The notes beneath the pieces were generated by a model that saw nothing but the letters and a program-made list of their open reading frames with translations, searched no databases and was not told the origin of the DNA. The position numbers and the translations under genes are program-made. A stretch of 64,000 nucleotides of DNA, taken from assembly GCA_017471185.1 (NCBI GenBank), contig JAFUVZ010000030.1, forward strand, positions 1 through 64,000. The letters run 5' to 3'. Origin of the DNA: Bacteroidaceae bacterium (GTDB lineage Bacteria; Bacteroidota; Bacteroidia; Bacteroidales; Bacteroidaceae). This document shows positions 47,664 through 56,338 of this stretch, one piece after another; within the stretch, counting starts at the first letter, position 1, and every line of letters begins with the position of its first letter.

Positions 47664-50600
47664 TTAACGGGTACTTCTGCGAGACTTGCCAAGCTTGGCT
47701 TTGTCTGAGCTGACATTGAAGCCCGTTATCTCAAGCGTTGGCTGCTCGCCCTGCGTATCAGCGTGAGCCAGTGAGATATGAATCTGCTTGCTCTCACCAG
47801 GCATCAAGCTGAAGTAATTATCACTATATAGCACAGGTGCCATCATGCAAGCTGTCTTGTCACCTTTCACAGCCAAGCGAATCATCATAGCAGGAGTATC
47901 GCTTTCGTTTTTCACCTCGCCATCCAATATCCATTCATCGCCTTCACGTACCACCTTGATATTGTTAGCCAACTGGATATAAGGCAGATCGAGCAAAGAC
48001 TGATAGTTGCCAGCCTCCTTGCCTCTGACATAGAAGTTCTCAGACAACAACTTGTCACCTTGCTTCAAAGTCAACTTGATGAAATAAGTATTGCTCAGTT
48101 CAGCAGGTTCTTCCAAGAGGAATAAAGCCACAGTCTCGTCGTTCTTCACATCGAAAGAAGTTTGCTTTTCCCAAACCACTTTACCATCCTGACTAATCAA
48201 CTGGGCAGTACCAGTCACACCAGCAAAGTCTCCGGCATAATAGTTCACCACCTCAATATCATCGCGCACTGGATTCCACTGGATATGAATTGGTTCGCAA
48301 GCCTTCTTGCTACCAAAGTAACCACCAGTTGGGTTCAAATAATAATCATAGGTCTGCCAAACCATTGAAGGCCAAGCTGGATGGCTCATCCACAACAGCA
48401 ATCCACGGCGATGCTCACTACGGCCTTCAAACATAGCACGATAACCGTTATAGTTCACCCACTGTGCCCACTCAGCAAATTCCTCTGCATTTTTGGGTTG
48501 GCCAAACATCTTGGCAATCATCTGATTGAAGGTCTCAGTCTGCTGGGCAGAAGGACCATTGCCTCCCAATGCATAGTCATGCAAGCCATACATCGGATTA
48601 GGAGTAGCCAAGGTGCTCACAGGCTCCAGATTCTCTTCACCAAAGGCCATCTTCATGCTTTCGATGGTCATCACATTAGGCATACCACGCTCGCTATGGA
48701 AGCGGTCATGTCCAAAGTGACGGAAATATTCAATAGGCTCCAAAGCATTATAAGAACCTTCGCCACTCACCACACCAGCAGCAGAATGAGAGATATAGCG
48801 CATGCCTGGATGCAGTTCTGCCACCAAGTTACGCAACTGGTTGTCTAACGATGCTGGAGGATTACCCTCATTTCTACCCACATAGATACCCAAAGCCGCA
48901 TGGTTACGAATTCTGTTCACATAGTCGCGTGCATTGGCCATGAACATATCCTCGTAGTAAGGATCAGGTCCGTCAGCAGGGTTAGCCAGCCAGAAGTCCT
49001 GCCAAATCAGCACGCCATACTTGTCGCAGGCCTCATAAAACTCCTCATCGCCAATCATGCCTACCCAGTCGCGAATCATCGTAAAGTGCATGTCGGCATG
49101 ATATTTCACAGCAGCATCATATTCACGACCACGATAGTTGAGGTTAGACTCCGGCATACCCCAGTTGCCTCCAAAGCCCACCGCACGCTTACCATTGATA
49201 TAGACAGTCAGACGAATAGGATTCTTGAACTGCTCCTTACCTCTCAGCACGCCACCAGCCTGCACGTAAGGCTCATCTACGAAGGTCAGTTCACGCACAC
49301 CCGTTTTGAAAGTCTTGGCATCACTCTCACGGTTATCCACCGTAAAGGTAAACTTGCTGTCATAGAGGTTCTGCTCGCCATAGCCTACAGGCCACCACAG
49401 TTTTGGGTTATCTAATCTGGCAGAAGGTAACTTCACCTGTTTGCTCTCACCTGGAGCCAGTTCCACTTCCATCTGTTCAGCCACACCAGCGCCGTCCTTA
49501 TCCATATTGAAAGTCAGCACACCCTTCACGGCTTTGTCGCTATGGTTCTTCAGCGTAGCCTCAGCCAAGATATCAGCACAATCGGTATCTGGCAAAGGCA
49601 AGTCGGTCTGCACAAATGGGTTCTCAATGGTCACTACACCAGCATAAGTGAGATAAACATCGTTCCAAATACCAATGTTTCGACCACGAATGGTAGGAAT
49701 CCAGTCCCAACCGATAGAAGCATGGAAAGTAGGATTGTCGGCACCCAGCACGCCACCGTTAGAGTCTGGTGACCAAGCCGTCTGTTCCTTTATTACACCA
49801 GGATGGGCATTCTTGATAATCTTAACGGCCAGTACATTCTCACCATGCTTCACCACATCCGTCACATCCAGTTTGCCACGAATGAAAGCACCGTCGATAT
49901 TGCCCACCTGCTTGCCATTCAAGAAGATGACAGCCTTCCAGTTGATACCGTCGAAATCCAAGAACATCCGTTCACCCAATGTCTCCACATTGAATGTATG
50001 GCGATACCAGAAGTCAGAATAGAAGAACGATTCTGATATCTGCAACTGATTGTCTGCAAAATTAGGATCAGGCAACGCACCTATATTCACATAGCTTGAC
50101 AGCACTGTGCCAGGAACGGTAGCAGCTATCCAAGCCTCATCATTGAAACCAGGTTGCGCAATTGCCTCGCCTGTAGCATTCACCTCAGAAGCCCTTTGCA
50201 ACTTCCAGTTGCCACCATCCAAAGAAAGCCGTCCGTTCAGTATCTTACCATTATCGCCGTTCATATTTATCCATGCAGCTTCAGCCACTTGGTTTTGAGC
50301 TGTCAGGCCACCCTTGCCCATCACTTCCATTTCACTCAGCACATAAGGCTTGCCACCAGCAACTTCCGTCAGGTTCAGACGCACATAACGACTCTTTACT
50401 GTCTTGTTCAAGGCAATTTCATCATTCAAGCCTTCACCGCCAGGCAGTTCAGCCACCTGCTTCCAAGTCTTGGCATCGTCAGAAGCCTCTACTACGCCCT
50501 TCACAGCCTTGTTTACCCAATGCAGATTGATCTTGTCATATTGAGCCTCAGCACCCAAGTCCACCATCAGCCATTCGTTGCCAGCCGAAGCACTCATCCA

Positions 50601-51473
50601 GGCACTGTTGAAGCGGAAAGACGGAAGTGCGGAAACAGGCTCACCAGCCTTGCTGAAATCCCAAGAAGAAATAGTCCAGTTCTGTGCACTTGGCATCTTC
50701 ATCTCCACCTTGAAATGGCTATAAGCCTTAGCAGCAGGCAGTTTCACCACATAATTGATGGTGCGAGTCATAAACGGATTGGCACCAGCAGGAGCACCAG
50801 CCTCCACCACTGGAGGATTCTTTACAACTCCATGCTCATACAAGAACCTCACTGGCGATTCTCCCGTAGCCACCTTGCGAGGAGGATAACCTGCCCAGGC
50901 ACCGCCTTCTACACCAAAGTAGTTGCTACCCTTTTGTGCATCCAGTTCTTCCCATTGGTTGCCATCCACCGAAGCCAGCGTCTTGACCTCATAGCCCCGG
51001 GCTTTTCTGGTGTCAAGCACTACCCTGCCTCGCAGTTCTATCTGGTCGATATCCATCTGCATATCAGCCATATCATACTGCAAGAATATGTCGTTGCCAT
51101 TCACAACATAAGTGGTCACATCGTTTGAGTCGAATATCACCTCTTTCTTGTTGCGAGGCACCTCACCTTCTTGCGTAAACAACCGAGTAGTAGGAGGCAT
51201 CTTGTTAATCAAGATACCATCGGTAGCCAACTGAGCCGTCAGGTTATAGTCAACGCTCGAAGAAGCGTATGCCGCTTTCAGTTTCGCCACATTTCGGTAA
51301 GTATTGTCCGCTACCAACTGAGGCGCAAACCACTCTTCGGGATTGCCTGGATAGTTGCCAGGCTTTCGGTTCATACCCTCTTGCGATGGCTGTCCTTGCC
51401 CACCGGCACAACCTGCCATCAGCGCTACGCAAGCCATCATGGCTAATGACCTGCCAAATGAAATGTTTCTCAT
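47664..51473 (-). CDS. Large GH2 glycoside hydrolase lipoprotein with discoidin domain (exo-beta-glucosaminidase/mannosidase-like)
   Basis: The 1269-residue protein has a lipoprotein signal with lipobox MAGC, an N-terminal region with two carbohydrate-binding-like segments including an F5/8 type C domain (about residues 285-390; WLMVDLGAEAQYDKINLHW, SRYVRLNLTEVAGGKPYVLSEMEV), then GH2 sugar-binding (VPGTVLSSYVNIGALPDP, FWYRHTFNV), Ig-like and TIM-barrel domains. The likely acid/base is Glu869 in GRNEGN and the nucleophile Glu928 in HSERGMPN. The closest characterised type I can name is CsxA-like exo-beta-D-glucosaminidase or beta-mannosidase. It precedes asparaginase in transcription terms by 28 bp downstream. 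Confidence 0.85.
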   Translation of the reverse strand: MRNISFGRSLAMMACVALMAGCAGGQGQPSQEGMNRKPGNYPGNPEEWFAPQLVADNTYRNVAKLKAAYASSSVDYNLTAQLATDGILINKMPPTTRLFTQEGEVPRNKKEVIFDSNDVTTYVVNGNDIFLQYDMADMQMDIDQIELRGRVVLDTRKARGYEVKTLASVDGNQWEELDAQKGSNYFGVEGGAWAGYPPRKVATGESPVRFLYEHGVVKNPPVVEAGAPAGANPFMTRTINYVVKLPAAKAYSHFKVEMKMPSAQNWTISSWDFSKAGEPVSALPSFRFNSAWMSASAGNEWLMVDLGAEAQYDKINLHWVNKAVKGVVEASDDAKTWKQVAELPGGEGLNDEIALNKTVKSRYVRLNLTEVAGGKPYVLSEMEVMGKGGLTAQNQVAEAAWINMNGDNGKILNGRLSLDGGNWKLQRASEVNATGEAIAQPGFNDEAWIAATVPGTVLSSYVNIGALPDPNFADNQLQISESFFYSDFWYRHTFNVETLGERMFLDFDGINWKAVIFLNGKQVGNIDGAFIRGKLDVTDVVKHGENVLAVKIIKNAHPGVIKEQTAWSPDSNGGVLGADNPTFHASIGWDWIPTIRGRNIGIWNDVYLTYAGVVTIENPFVQTDLPLPDTDCADILAEATLKNHSDKAVKGVLTFNMDKDGAGVAEQMEVELAPGESKQVKLPSARLDNPKLWWPVGYGEQNLYDSKFTFTVDNRESDAKTFKTGVRELTFVDEPYVQAGGVLRGKEQFKNPIRLTVYINGKRAVGFGGNWGMPESNLNYRGREYDAAVKYHADMHFTMIRDWVGMIGDEEFYEACDKYGVLIWQDFWLANPADGPDPYYEDMFMANARDYVNRIRNHAALGIYVGRNEGNPPASLDNQLRNLVAELHPGMRYISHSAAGVVSGEGSYNALEPIEYFRHFGHDRFHSERGMPNVMTIESMKMAFGEENLEPVSTLATPNPMYGLHDYALGGNGPSAQQTETFNQMIAKMFGQPKNAEEFAEWAQWVNYNGYRAMFEGRSEHRRGLLLWMSHPAWPSMVWQTYDYYLNPTGGYFGSKKACEPIHIQWNPVRDDIEVVNYYAGDFAGVTGTAQLISQDGKVVWEKQTSFDVKNDETVALFLLEEPAELSNTYFIKLTLKQGDKLLSENFYVRGKEAGNYQSLLDLPYIQLANNIKVVREGDEWILDGEVKNESDTPAMMIRLAVKGDKTACMMAPVLYSDNYFSLMPGESKQIHISLAHADTQGEQPTLEITGFNVSSDKAKLGKSRRSTR

Positions 51474-51501
51474 ATCTATTGATTTAAAATTAATTATCTA
51501 A

Positions 51502-52548
51502 TCAAGGCATTGATATCTCTCCTACCAGTGGGTGAAGCATCGTCAGCCTGACCTCCTCAACCGTCAAACCTTGCCCAAAGAGGTACATCAGTTTGGTAAG
51601 GGCTGCTTCAGTGGTGATGTCATAGCCGCTTAACACACCAGCGGATTTCAGCTGATAGCCAGTCTCATATCGGTCCATATCCACCATACCCGACTTACAT
51701 TGGGTGACATTCACAATCACCACTCCGCGCCGTGAAGCCTGGCTCAGGCAGTCTATCAGCCACCCCTTACGAGGTGCATTGCCGCTGCCATAAGTCTCCA
51801 GCACCACACCTTTCAGGCCAGAGATAGACAATACCGACCTTACCACTGTCTCCTGGATGCCCGGGAAAAGTTTGAGAATGGCCACGTTGGTGTTCATCTC
51901 CGTATGCACCTCGAAAGGCTGTTCTTTTTCCTGATAATGGATAGCGTTCTGGTTATATCGTATGTGTATGCCCACCGTCGCTAAGTCAGGGTAGTTGTAT
52001 GAGCGGAATGCATTGAAGTCTTCTGCATTCAGCTTGGTGGTACGGTTGCCACGCATCAGCTTGTTCTCGAAATACACGCACACTTCTGGTACCATCGGTT
52101 TCCCCTCAGGTGTCTGTGCCGCAGCTATTTCCAGACTCGTCAGAAGGTTTTCCTTGCCATCGGTACGAATCACGCCAATAGGCAGTTGTGACCCTGTAAG
52201 TATTACCGGTTTTGCCAGTCCGTGCAACATGAAACTCAAGGCTGACGCAGTGAATGCCATCGTATCAGTGCCATGAAGGATCACGAAACCCGTATATTTC
52301 TCATAATTACGGTAGATGATATCCACCAGTCTGCGCCATGCCTTGGCATCCATGTCTGATGAGTCCATTGGCTGGCTGAACTGGGTACTGTCAATATTGA
52401 AGCTGAACTTTTGGAGTTCAGGCACATGTTTCTTCAGCTGTGCGAAGCTGAAGTTTTCCAATGCTCCCGTCACGGGATTTTCTATCATACCGATAGTTCC
52501 GCCCGTATAAATGAGCAAAATCGATGTCTTTAAAGAGTCAGCTTGCAT
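51502..52548 (-). CDS. ansA: L-asparaginase type I
   Basis: The 348-residue enzyme hydrolyses L-asparagine to aspartate and ammonia. Both catalytic threonine motifs are present: ILLIYTGGTIGM near residue 15 and FVILHGTDTMAFTA around residue 92. No signal peptide is visible, so it is the cytoplasmic (AnsA) type. The product aspartate feeds the divergently transcribed aspartokinase operon. A -7 TACTTTTG is just upstream; the GH2 gene follows 28 bp downstream without a terminator and could be cotranscribed. Confidence 0.92.
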   Translation of the reverse strand: MQADSLKTSILLIYTGGTIGMIENPVTGALENFSFAQLKKHVPELQKFSFNIDSTQFSQPMDSSDMDAKAWRRLVDIIYRNYEKYTGFVILHGTDTMAFTASALSFMLHGLAKPVILTGSQLPIGVIRTDGKENLLTSLEIAAAQTPEGKPMVPEVCVYFENKLMRGNRTTKLNAEDFNAFRSYNYPDLATVGIHIRYNQNAIHYQEKEQPFEVHTEMNTNVAILKLFPGIQETVVRSVLSISGLKGVVLETYGSGNAPRKGWLIDCLSQASRRGVVIVNVTQCKSGMVDMDRYETGYQLKSAGVLSGYDITTEAALTKLMYLFGQGLTVEEVRLTMLHPLVGEISMP

Positions 52549-52569
52549 AATTTGTTACCTTTAGAAACA

Positions 52570-52577
52570 CAAAAGTA
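52570..52577 (-). promoter_or_regulatory. -7 promoter element of ansA
   Basis: TACTTTTG on the minus strand lies 21 bases upstream of the start codon and almost touches the divergent thrA element. Confidence 0.55.
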
Positions 52578-52589
52578 CAAAAATATTCG

Positions 52590-52597
52590 TAATTTTG
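52590..52597 (+). promoter_or_regulatory. -7 promoter element of the threonine operon
   Basis: TAATTTTG matches TAnnTTTG. The ~50-base leader to the ATG at 52652 has no hairpin or Thr/Ile-rich leader peptide, so classical attenuation is not visible. Confidence 0.6.
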
Positions 52598-52651
52598 CAC
52601 CGATTTATCAACAAATAGCAAGAAAACAAAGCGAATTAATTGTATAAGCAG

Positions 52652-55084
52652 ATGAAGGTATTGAAATTCGGTGGTTCATCGGTAGGTTCCACCAGCAGCA
52701 TAAAGAATGTAAAGCAGATAGTACAGAGCCAGCGTGACCAGGTGATTGTAGTGGTTTCAGCCTTGGGGGGCGTAACAGACCAGCTCATCAGGACAGCCCA
52801 GATGGCATCTGTAGGCGACAAGGCTTACGAGGAGGAGTTCGCCTGCCTGGCGAAAAGACACCATGACCTGATCAGCGAAAATCTGACTGAAGGCAGATCA
52901 TTGGATGGTTTGCGCCGGCAAGTGGACCAACTGCTGGGTGAACTGCGAGACATCTTCCAGGGCATATACCTCATCAAGGACCTGAGCCGTAAGACAAGCG
53001 ACACCATCGTGAGCTATGGAGAACGCCTTTCAAGCATCATCGTAGCACAAATCACGGATGCTGAGTGGAAGGACTCCCGTCTGTTCATCAAGACCGAGCG
53101 GAAGCAGGGCAAGCATATTCTGAACGCAGACCTCACCAACAAACTGGTGAAGGAGCAGCTTTCCAACCTTTCCAAACTGACATTGATTCCAGGCTTCATC
53201 GCCTCCGACAAGAATACGGGTGAAGTAACCAACTTAGGCAGGGGTGGCAGCGACTATACCGCCGCTATCGTTGCCGCAGCCTTAGATGCCACCAGCCTGG
53301 AAATCTGGACGGATGTGGATGGCTTCATGACAGCTGATCCCAGGGTAATTCAAGGCGCCTACACCATCAGCAGCCTGACCTATGTAGAAGCTACCGAGCT
53401 TTGCAACTTCGGTGCGAAGGTGGTTTATCCGCCTACCATCTGGCCTGTCTATCACAAGAATATCCCCATCCTCATTAAGAATACTTTCAACCCAACGGCT
53501 CAAGGCACCATCATCCGCCAAGGTTCTTCCAACGGAACGGGCAAGGCCATCAAAGGTATCTCCAGCATCGACGACACTTGCCTCATCACAGTACAAGGTC
53601 TCGGTATGGTGGGTGTGATTGGTGTCAACCGTCGCATCTTCAGCACCTTGGCTGAGCATGGCATCAGTGTGTTCATGGTGAGCCAGGCATCCAGTGAAAA
53701 CTCTACCTCTATAGGTGTCAGGACTGCAGATGCGGTAACGGCCTGCGAGGTACTTAATAAGGAATTCAGCAAGGAGATAGAACTTGGCGAAATGTTCCCT
53801 ATGAAAGCTGAATACGGACTGGCTACCGTGGCTATCGTAGGTGAGAACATGAAGCATACGCCTGGCATCGCCGGCAAGCTGTTCGGGGCTTTGGGACGAA
53901 GCGGTATCAGTGTGATTGCATGTGCCCAAGGTGCCAGTGAGACAAACATCTCTTTCGTGGTAAACAAGAAACAGCTCCGCAAGTCGCTGAATGTGATACA
54001 TGATTCATTCTTCCTCTCTGAATATCAGGTGCTCAACCTGTTTATCTGTGGCATCGGCACAGTGGGCCACAGCCTCATCACCCAGATTGAAAGCCAACGT
54101 GAGAAACTGATGAGAGAGAATGGCTTACAACTGAACGTGGTGGGCATCGCCAACAGTAAGAAGGGCTTGTTCAGACGTGAGGGCATCAACTTGCGGGACT
54201 ACCGCCAGGAACTGTTGGAGCAGGGTAAGGATTGCGACCTCAGTGCGTTGCTCAACGAAGTGACGGGCATGAACATCTTCAACGCTGTGTTTGTGGATTG
54301 TACAGCCAGCAGCGGTGTGTCTTCACTCTACGAGGAATTGCTGAAACACAACATTTCGGTGGTAGCTGCCAACAAGATTGCGGCTTCATCGCCTTACGAG
54401 AACTATATGAAACTGAAGCAGACGGCTCACCAGCGTGGCGTGAAGTTCCTCTTCGAGACCAATGTAGGAGCAGGGCTGCCTATCATCAATACCATCAATG
54501 ACTTGATTCACAGCGGCGACAAGATCCTGAAGATTGAAGCCGTACTCAGTGGCACACTCAACTATATCTTCAATGCCTTGAGTGCGGAGACCACCCTGAG
54601 CCAGGCGATTGCCGAAGCCAAGCAGAAGGGATTCTCTGAGCCTGACCCCCGCATCGACCTGAGTGGCAAGGATGTGATTCGTAAACTGGTCATCCTGGGC
54701 CGTGAGGCAGGTTACCGCCTGGAGCAGGAGGATGTGGTGAAGCACCTCTTTATCCCTGACGAACTGATGAATGGTACATTGGAGGATTTCTGGAAGAAGA
54801 TTCCTGAACTGGATGCCGACTTTGAGAAGCGCAGGCAGAAGCTGGCTGACGAGCATAAACGCTGGCGTTTCGTTGCCCGTCTCTCTGAAGGCAAGGCTAC
54901 CGTAGGTTTGGAGGAAGTGGCTGTCACACATCCGTTCTACGGGCTGGAGAGTAGCAACAACATTATTTTGCTCACCACCGAGCGTTATCACGAATATCCC
55001 ATGATGATTCAGGGCTATGGCGCAGGTGCCAGTGTAACGGCTGCCGGCGTGTTCGCTGATATTATGTCAATCGCAAATGTGTAA
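52652..55084 (+). CDS. thrA: Bifunctional aspartokinase/homoserine dehydrogenase
   Basis: ThrA phosphorylates aspartate and later reduces aspartate semialdehyde to homoserine. The aspartokinase domain (about residues 1-460) starts VLKFGGSSVGS, has SYGERLSS, GRGGSDYTAAI, and two ACT-type regulatory repeats (MVGVIGVNRRIFSTLAEHGISVFMVSQASSE; GIAGKLFGALGRSGISVIACAQGASE). The homoserine dehydrogenase domain starts LFICGIGTVGHSL and has NVGAGLPIINTINDLI, GTLNYIFN and DLSGKDVIRKLVILGRE. The frame opens at a TTG at 52640, but the ATG at 52652 matches the family start. The ACT domains imply feedback control. Confidence 0.96.
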   Translation: MKVLKFGGSSVGSTSSIKNVKQIVQSQRDQVIVVVSALGGVTDQLIRTAQMASVGDKAYEEEFACLAKRHHDLISENLTEGRSLDGLRRQVDQLLGELRDIFQGIYLIKDLSRKTSDTIVSYGERLSSIIVAQITDAEWKDSRLFIKTERKQGKHILNADLTNKLVKEQLSNLSKLTLIPGFIASDKNTGEVTNLGRGGSDYTAAIVAAALDATSLEIWTDVDGFMTADPRVIQGAYTISSLTYVEATELCNFGAKVVYPPTIWPVYHKNIPILIKNTFNPTAQGTIIRQGSSNGTGKAIKGISSIDDTCLITVQGLGMVGVIGVNRRIFSTLAEHGISVFMVSQASSENSTSIGVRTADAVTACEVLNKEFSKEIELGEMFPMKAEYGLATVAIVGENMKHTPGIAGKLFGALGRSGISVIACAQGASETNISFVVNKKQLRKSLNVIHDSFFLSEYQVLNLFICGIGTVGHSLITQIESQREKLMRENGLQLNVVGIANSKKGLFRREGINLRDYRQELLEQGKDCDLSALLNEVTGMNIFNAVFVDCTASSGVSSLYEELLKHNISVVAANKIAASSPYENYMKLKQTAHQRGVKFLFETNVGAGLPIINTINDLIHSGDKILKIEAVLSGTLNYIFNALSAETTLSQAIAEAKQKGFSEPDPRIDLSGKDVIRKLVILGREAGYRLEQEDVVKHLFIPDELMNGTLEDFWKKIPELDADFEKRRQKLADEHKRWRFVARLSEGKATVGLEEVAVTHPFYGLESSNNIILLTTERYHEYPMMIQGYGAGASVTAAGVFADIMSIANV

Positions 55085-55087
55085 TTT

Positions 55088-56338
55088 ATGAAGCATATCA
55101 TTATATTAGGAGACGGCATGGCCGACCATGCGGTTGAGCGTCTGGGAGGCAAGACTTTGATGCAGTACGCCCATACGCCAGCGATGGACCATCTGGCTAA
55201 GATGGGAAGATGTGGCAGGTTGCTCACCGTGCCTGAAGGCTTTCACCCGGGGTCGGAAGTGGCGAACGCCACGATCCTTGGTTATGACATGAACAAGGTT
55301 TATGAAGGCAGAGGCCCGTTGGAAGCGGCTTCCATCGGCTATGAAATGCAACCTGGCGACATGGCGATGCGTTGTAATATTGTCACTCTGGAAAATGGCA
55401 AGATCAAGAATCATCATGGAGGACATCTCACTACCGAAGAGGGTGATATGCTCATCAAGTATCTCAACGAGCATCTGGGGAACGAGCGTGTGCAGTTCAT
55501 CACCGGCATCCAATACCGCCATCTCTTGGTCATCAAGGGTGGCAGCAAGTTTGTCGATTGTGCCCCTCCTCATGATCATCCTAATGAGGAATGGCAACCC
55601 CTACTGCCCAAACCAGATAGCAATGACCATAATTTAGCTGGTAACGGCAAAGAATCAACGCTCTCACCTTCTGAAACAGCCGCTCTTTTGACTGAGCTTA
55701 TCCTAAAGTCGCAAGAGCTGCTTGCCAAACATCCTTTCAACATCGAGCGGATGAAGCAAGGCAAGGACCCGGCTAATTCCATCTGGCCCTGGAGCGGAGG
55801 CTATCGCCCTCAGATGCAGACCTTGATGGAGATGTATCCGCAAATCAAACGTGGCGACGTTATCTCTGCCGTTGACCTTATCCGGGGCATTGGCAAATAT
55901 GCAGGCCTTGACAACATCATCGTGGAAGGAGCCACCGGCATGGCTGACACCAACTACGAGGGCAAGACACAAGCTGCTTTGGAAGCATTGAAACGTGATG
56001 ATTTCGTATTCCTGCACATCGAGGCGAGCGATGAGGCCGGACATGATGGCGAACTGGAGCTGAAGTTGCAGACCATCGAAAACCTCGACAAGCGTGTGGT
56101 AGAACCCATATATAATGAGGTGAGGCAATGGGATGAACCAGTTTGCATCGCCGTATTACCCGACCATCCCACTCCTGTAGAAATCCGTACCCACTTGGCA
56201 GAACCCGTGCCTTTCCTTATCTGGCACCCTGGTATGAAGCCCGACGAAGTACAGACTTTCGACGAAGTAAGTTGTGTGGGAGGCAGTTACGGACTATTGA
56301 GATTCCAAGAATTTATGAATGAATTTATGCGGTTATGA
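55088..56338 (+). CDS. ApgM-family protein, proposed homoserine kinase of the threonine operon
   Basis: The 416-residue protein belongs to the archaeal-type cofactor-independent phosphoglycerate mutase family (alkaline phosphatase superfamily): IILGDGMADHA, the catalytic-type Ser56 in PGSEVANATILGYD, FLHIEASDEAGHDGE and VLPDHPTPVEIRTH. It sits between thrA (3 bp) and thrC (4-bp overlap), exactly where thrB is in other operons, and a standard phosphoglycerate mutase (gpmI) exists at 25188-26705. Members in this context are annotated as proposed homoserine kinase (TIGR02535). The kinase role is a context inference. Confidence 0.85.
   Translation: MKHIIILGDGMADHAVERLGGKTLMQYAHTPAMDHLAKMGRCGRLLTVPEGFHPGSEVANATILGYDMNKVYEGRGPLEAASIGYEMQPGDMAMRCNIVTLENGKIKNHHGGHLTTEEGDMLIKYLNEHLGNERVQFITGIQYRHLLVIKGGSKFVDCAPPHDHPNEEWQPLLPKPDSNDHNLAGNGKESTLSPSETAALLTELILKSQELLAKHPFNIERMKQGKDPANSIWPWSGGYRPQMQTLMEMYPQIKRGDVISAVDLIRGIGKYAGLDNIIVEGATGMADTNYEGKTQAALEALKRDDFVFLHIEASDEAGHDGELELKLQTIENLDKRVVEPIYNEVRQWDEPVCIAVLPDHPTPVEIRTHLAEPVPFLIWHPGMKPDEVQTFDEVSCVGGSYGLLRFQEFMNEFMRL

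Noticed and set aside
50154..51128. 324-codon open frame on the plus strand opposite the GH2 gene
   Set aside because: It is antisense to a well-conserved GH2 coding sequence and is rich in His/Ser/Leu without domain or RBS; a by-product of codon bias on the coding strand.
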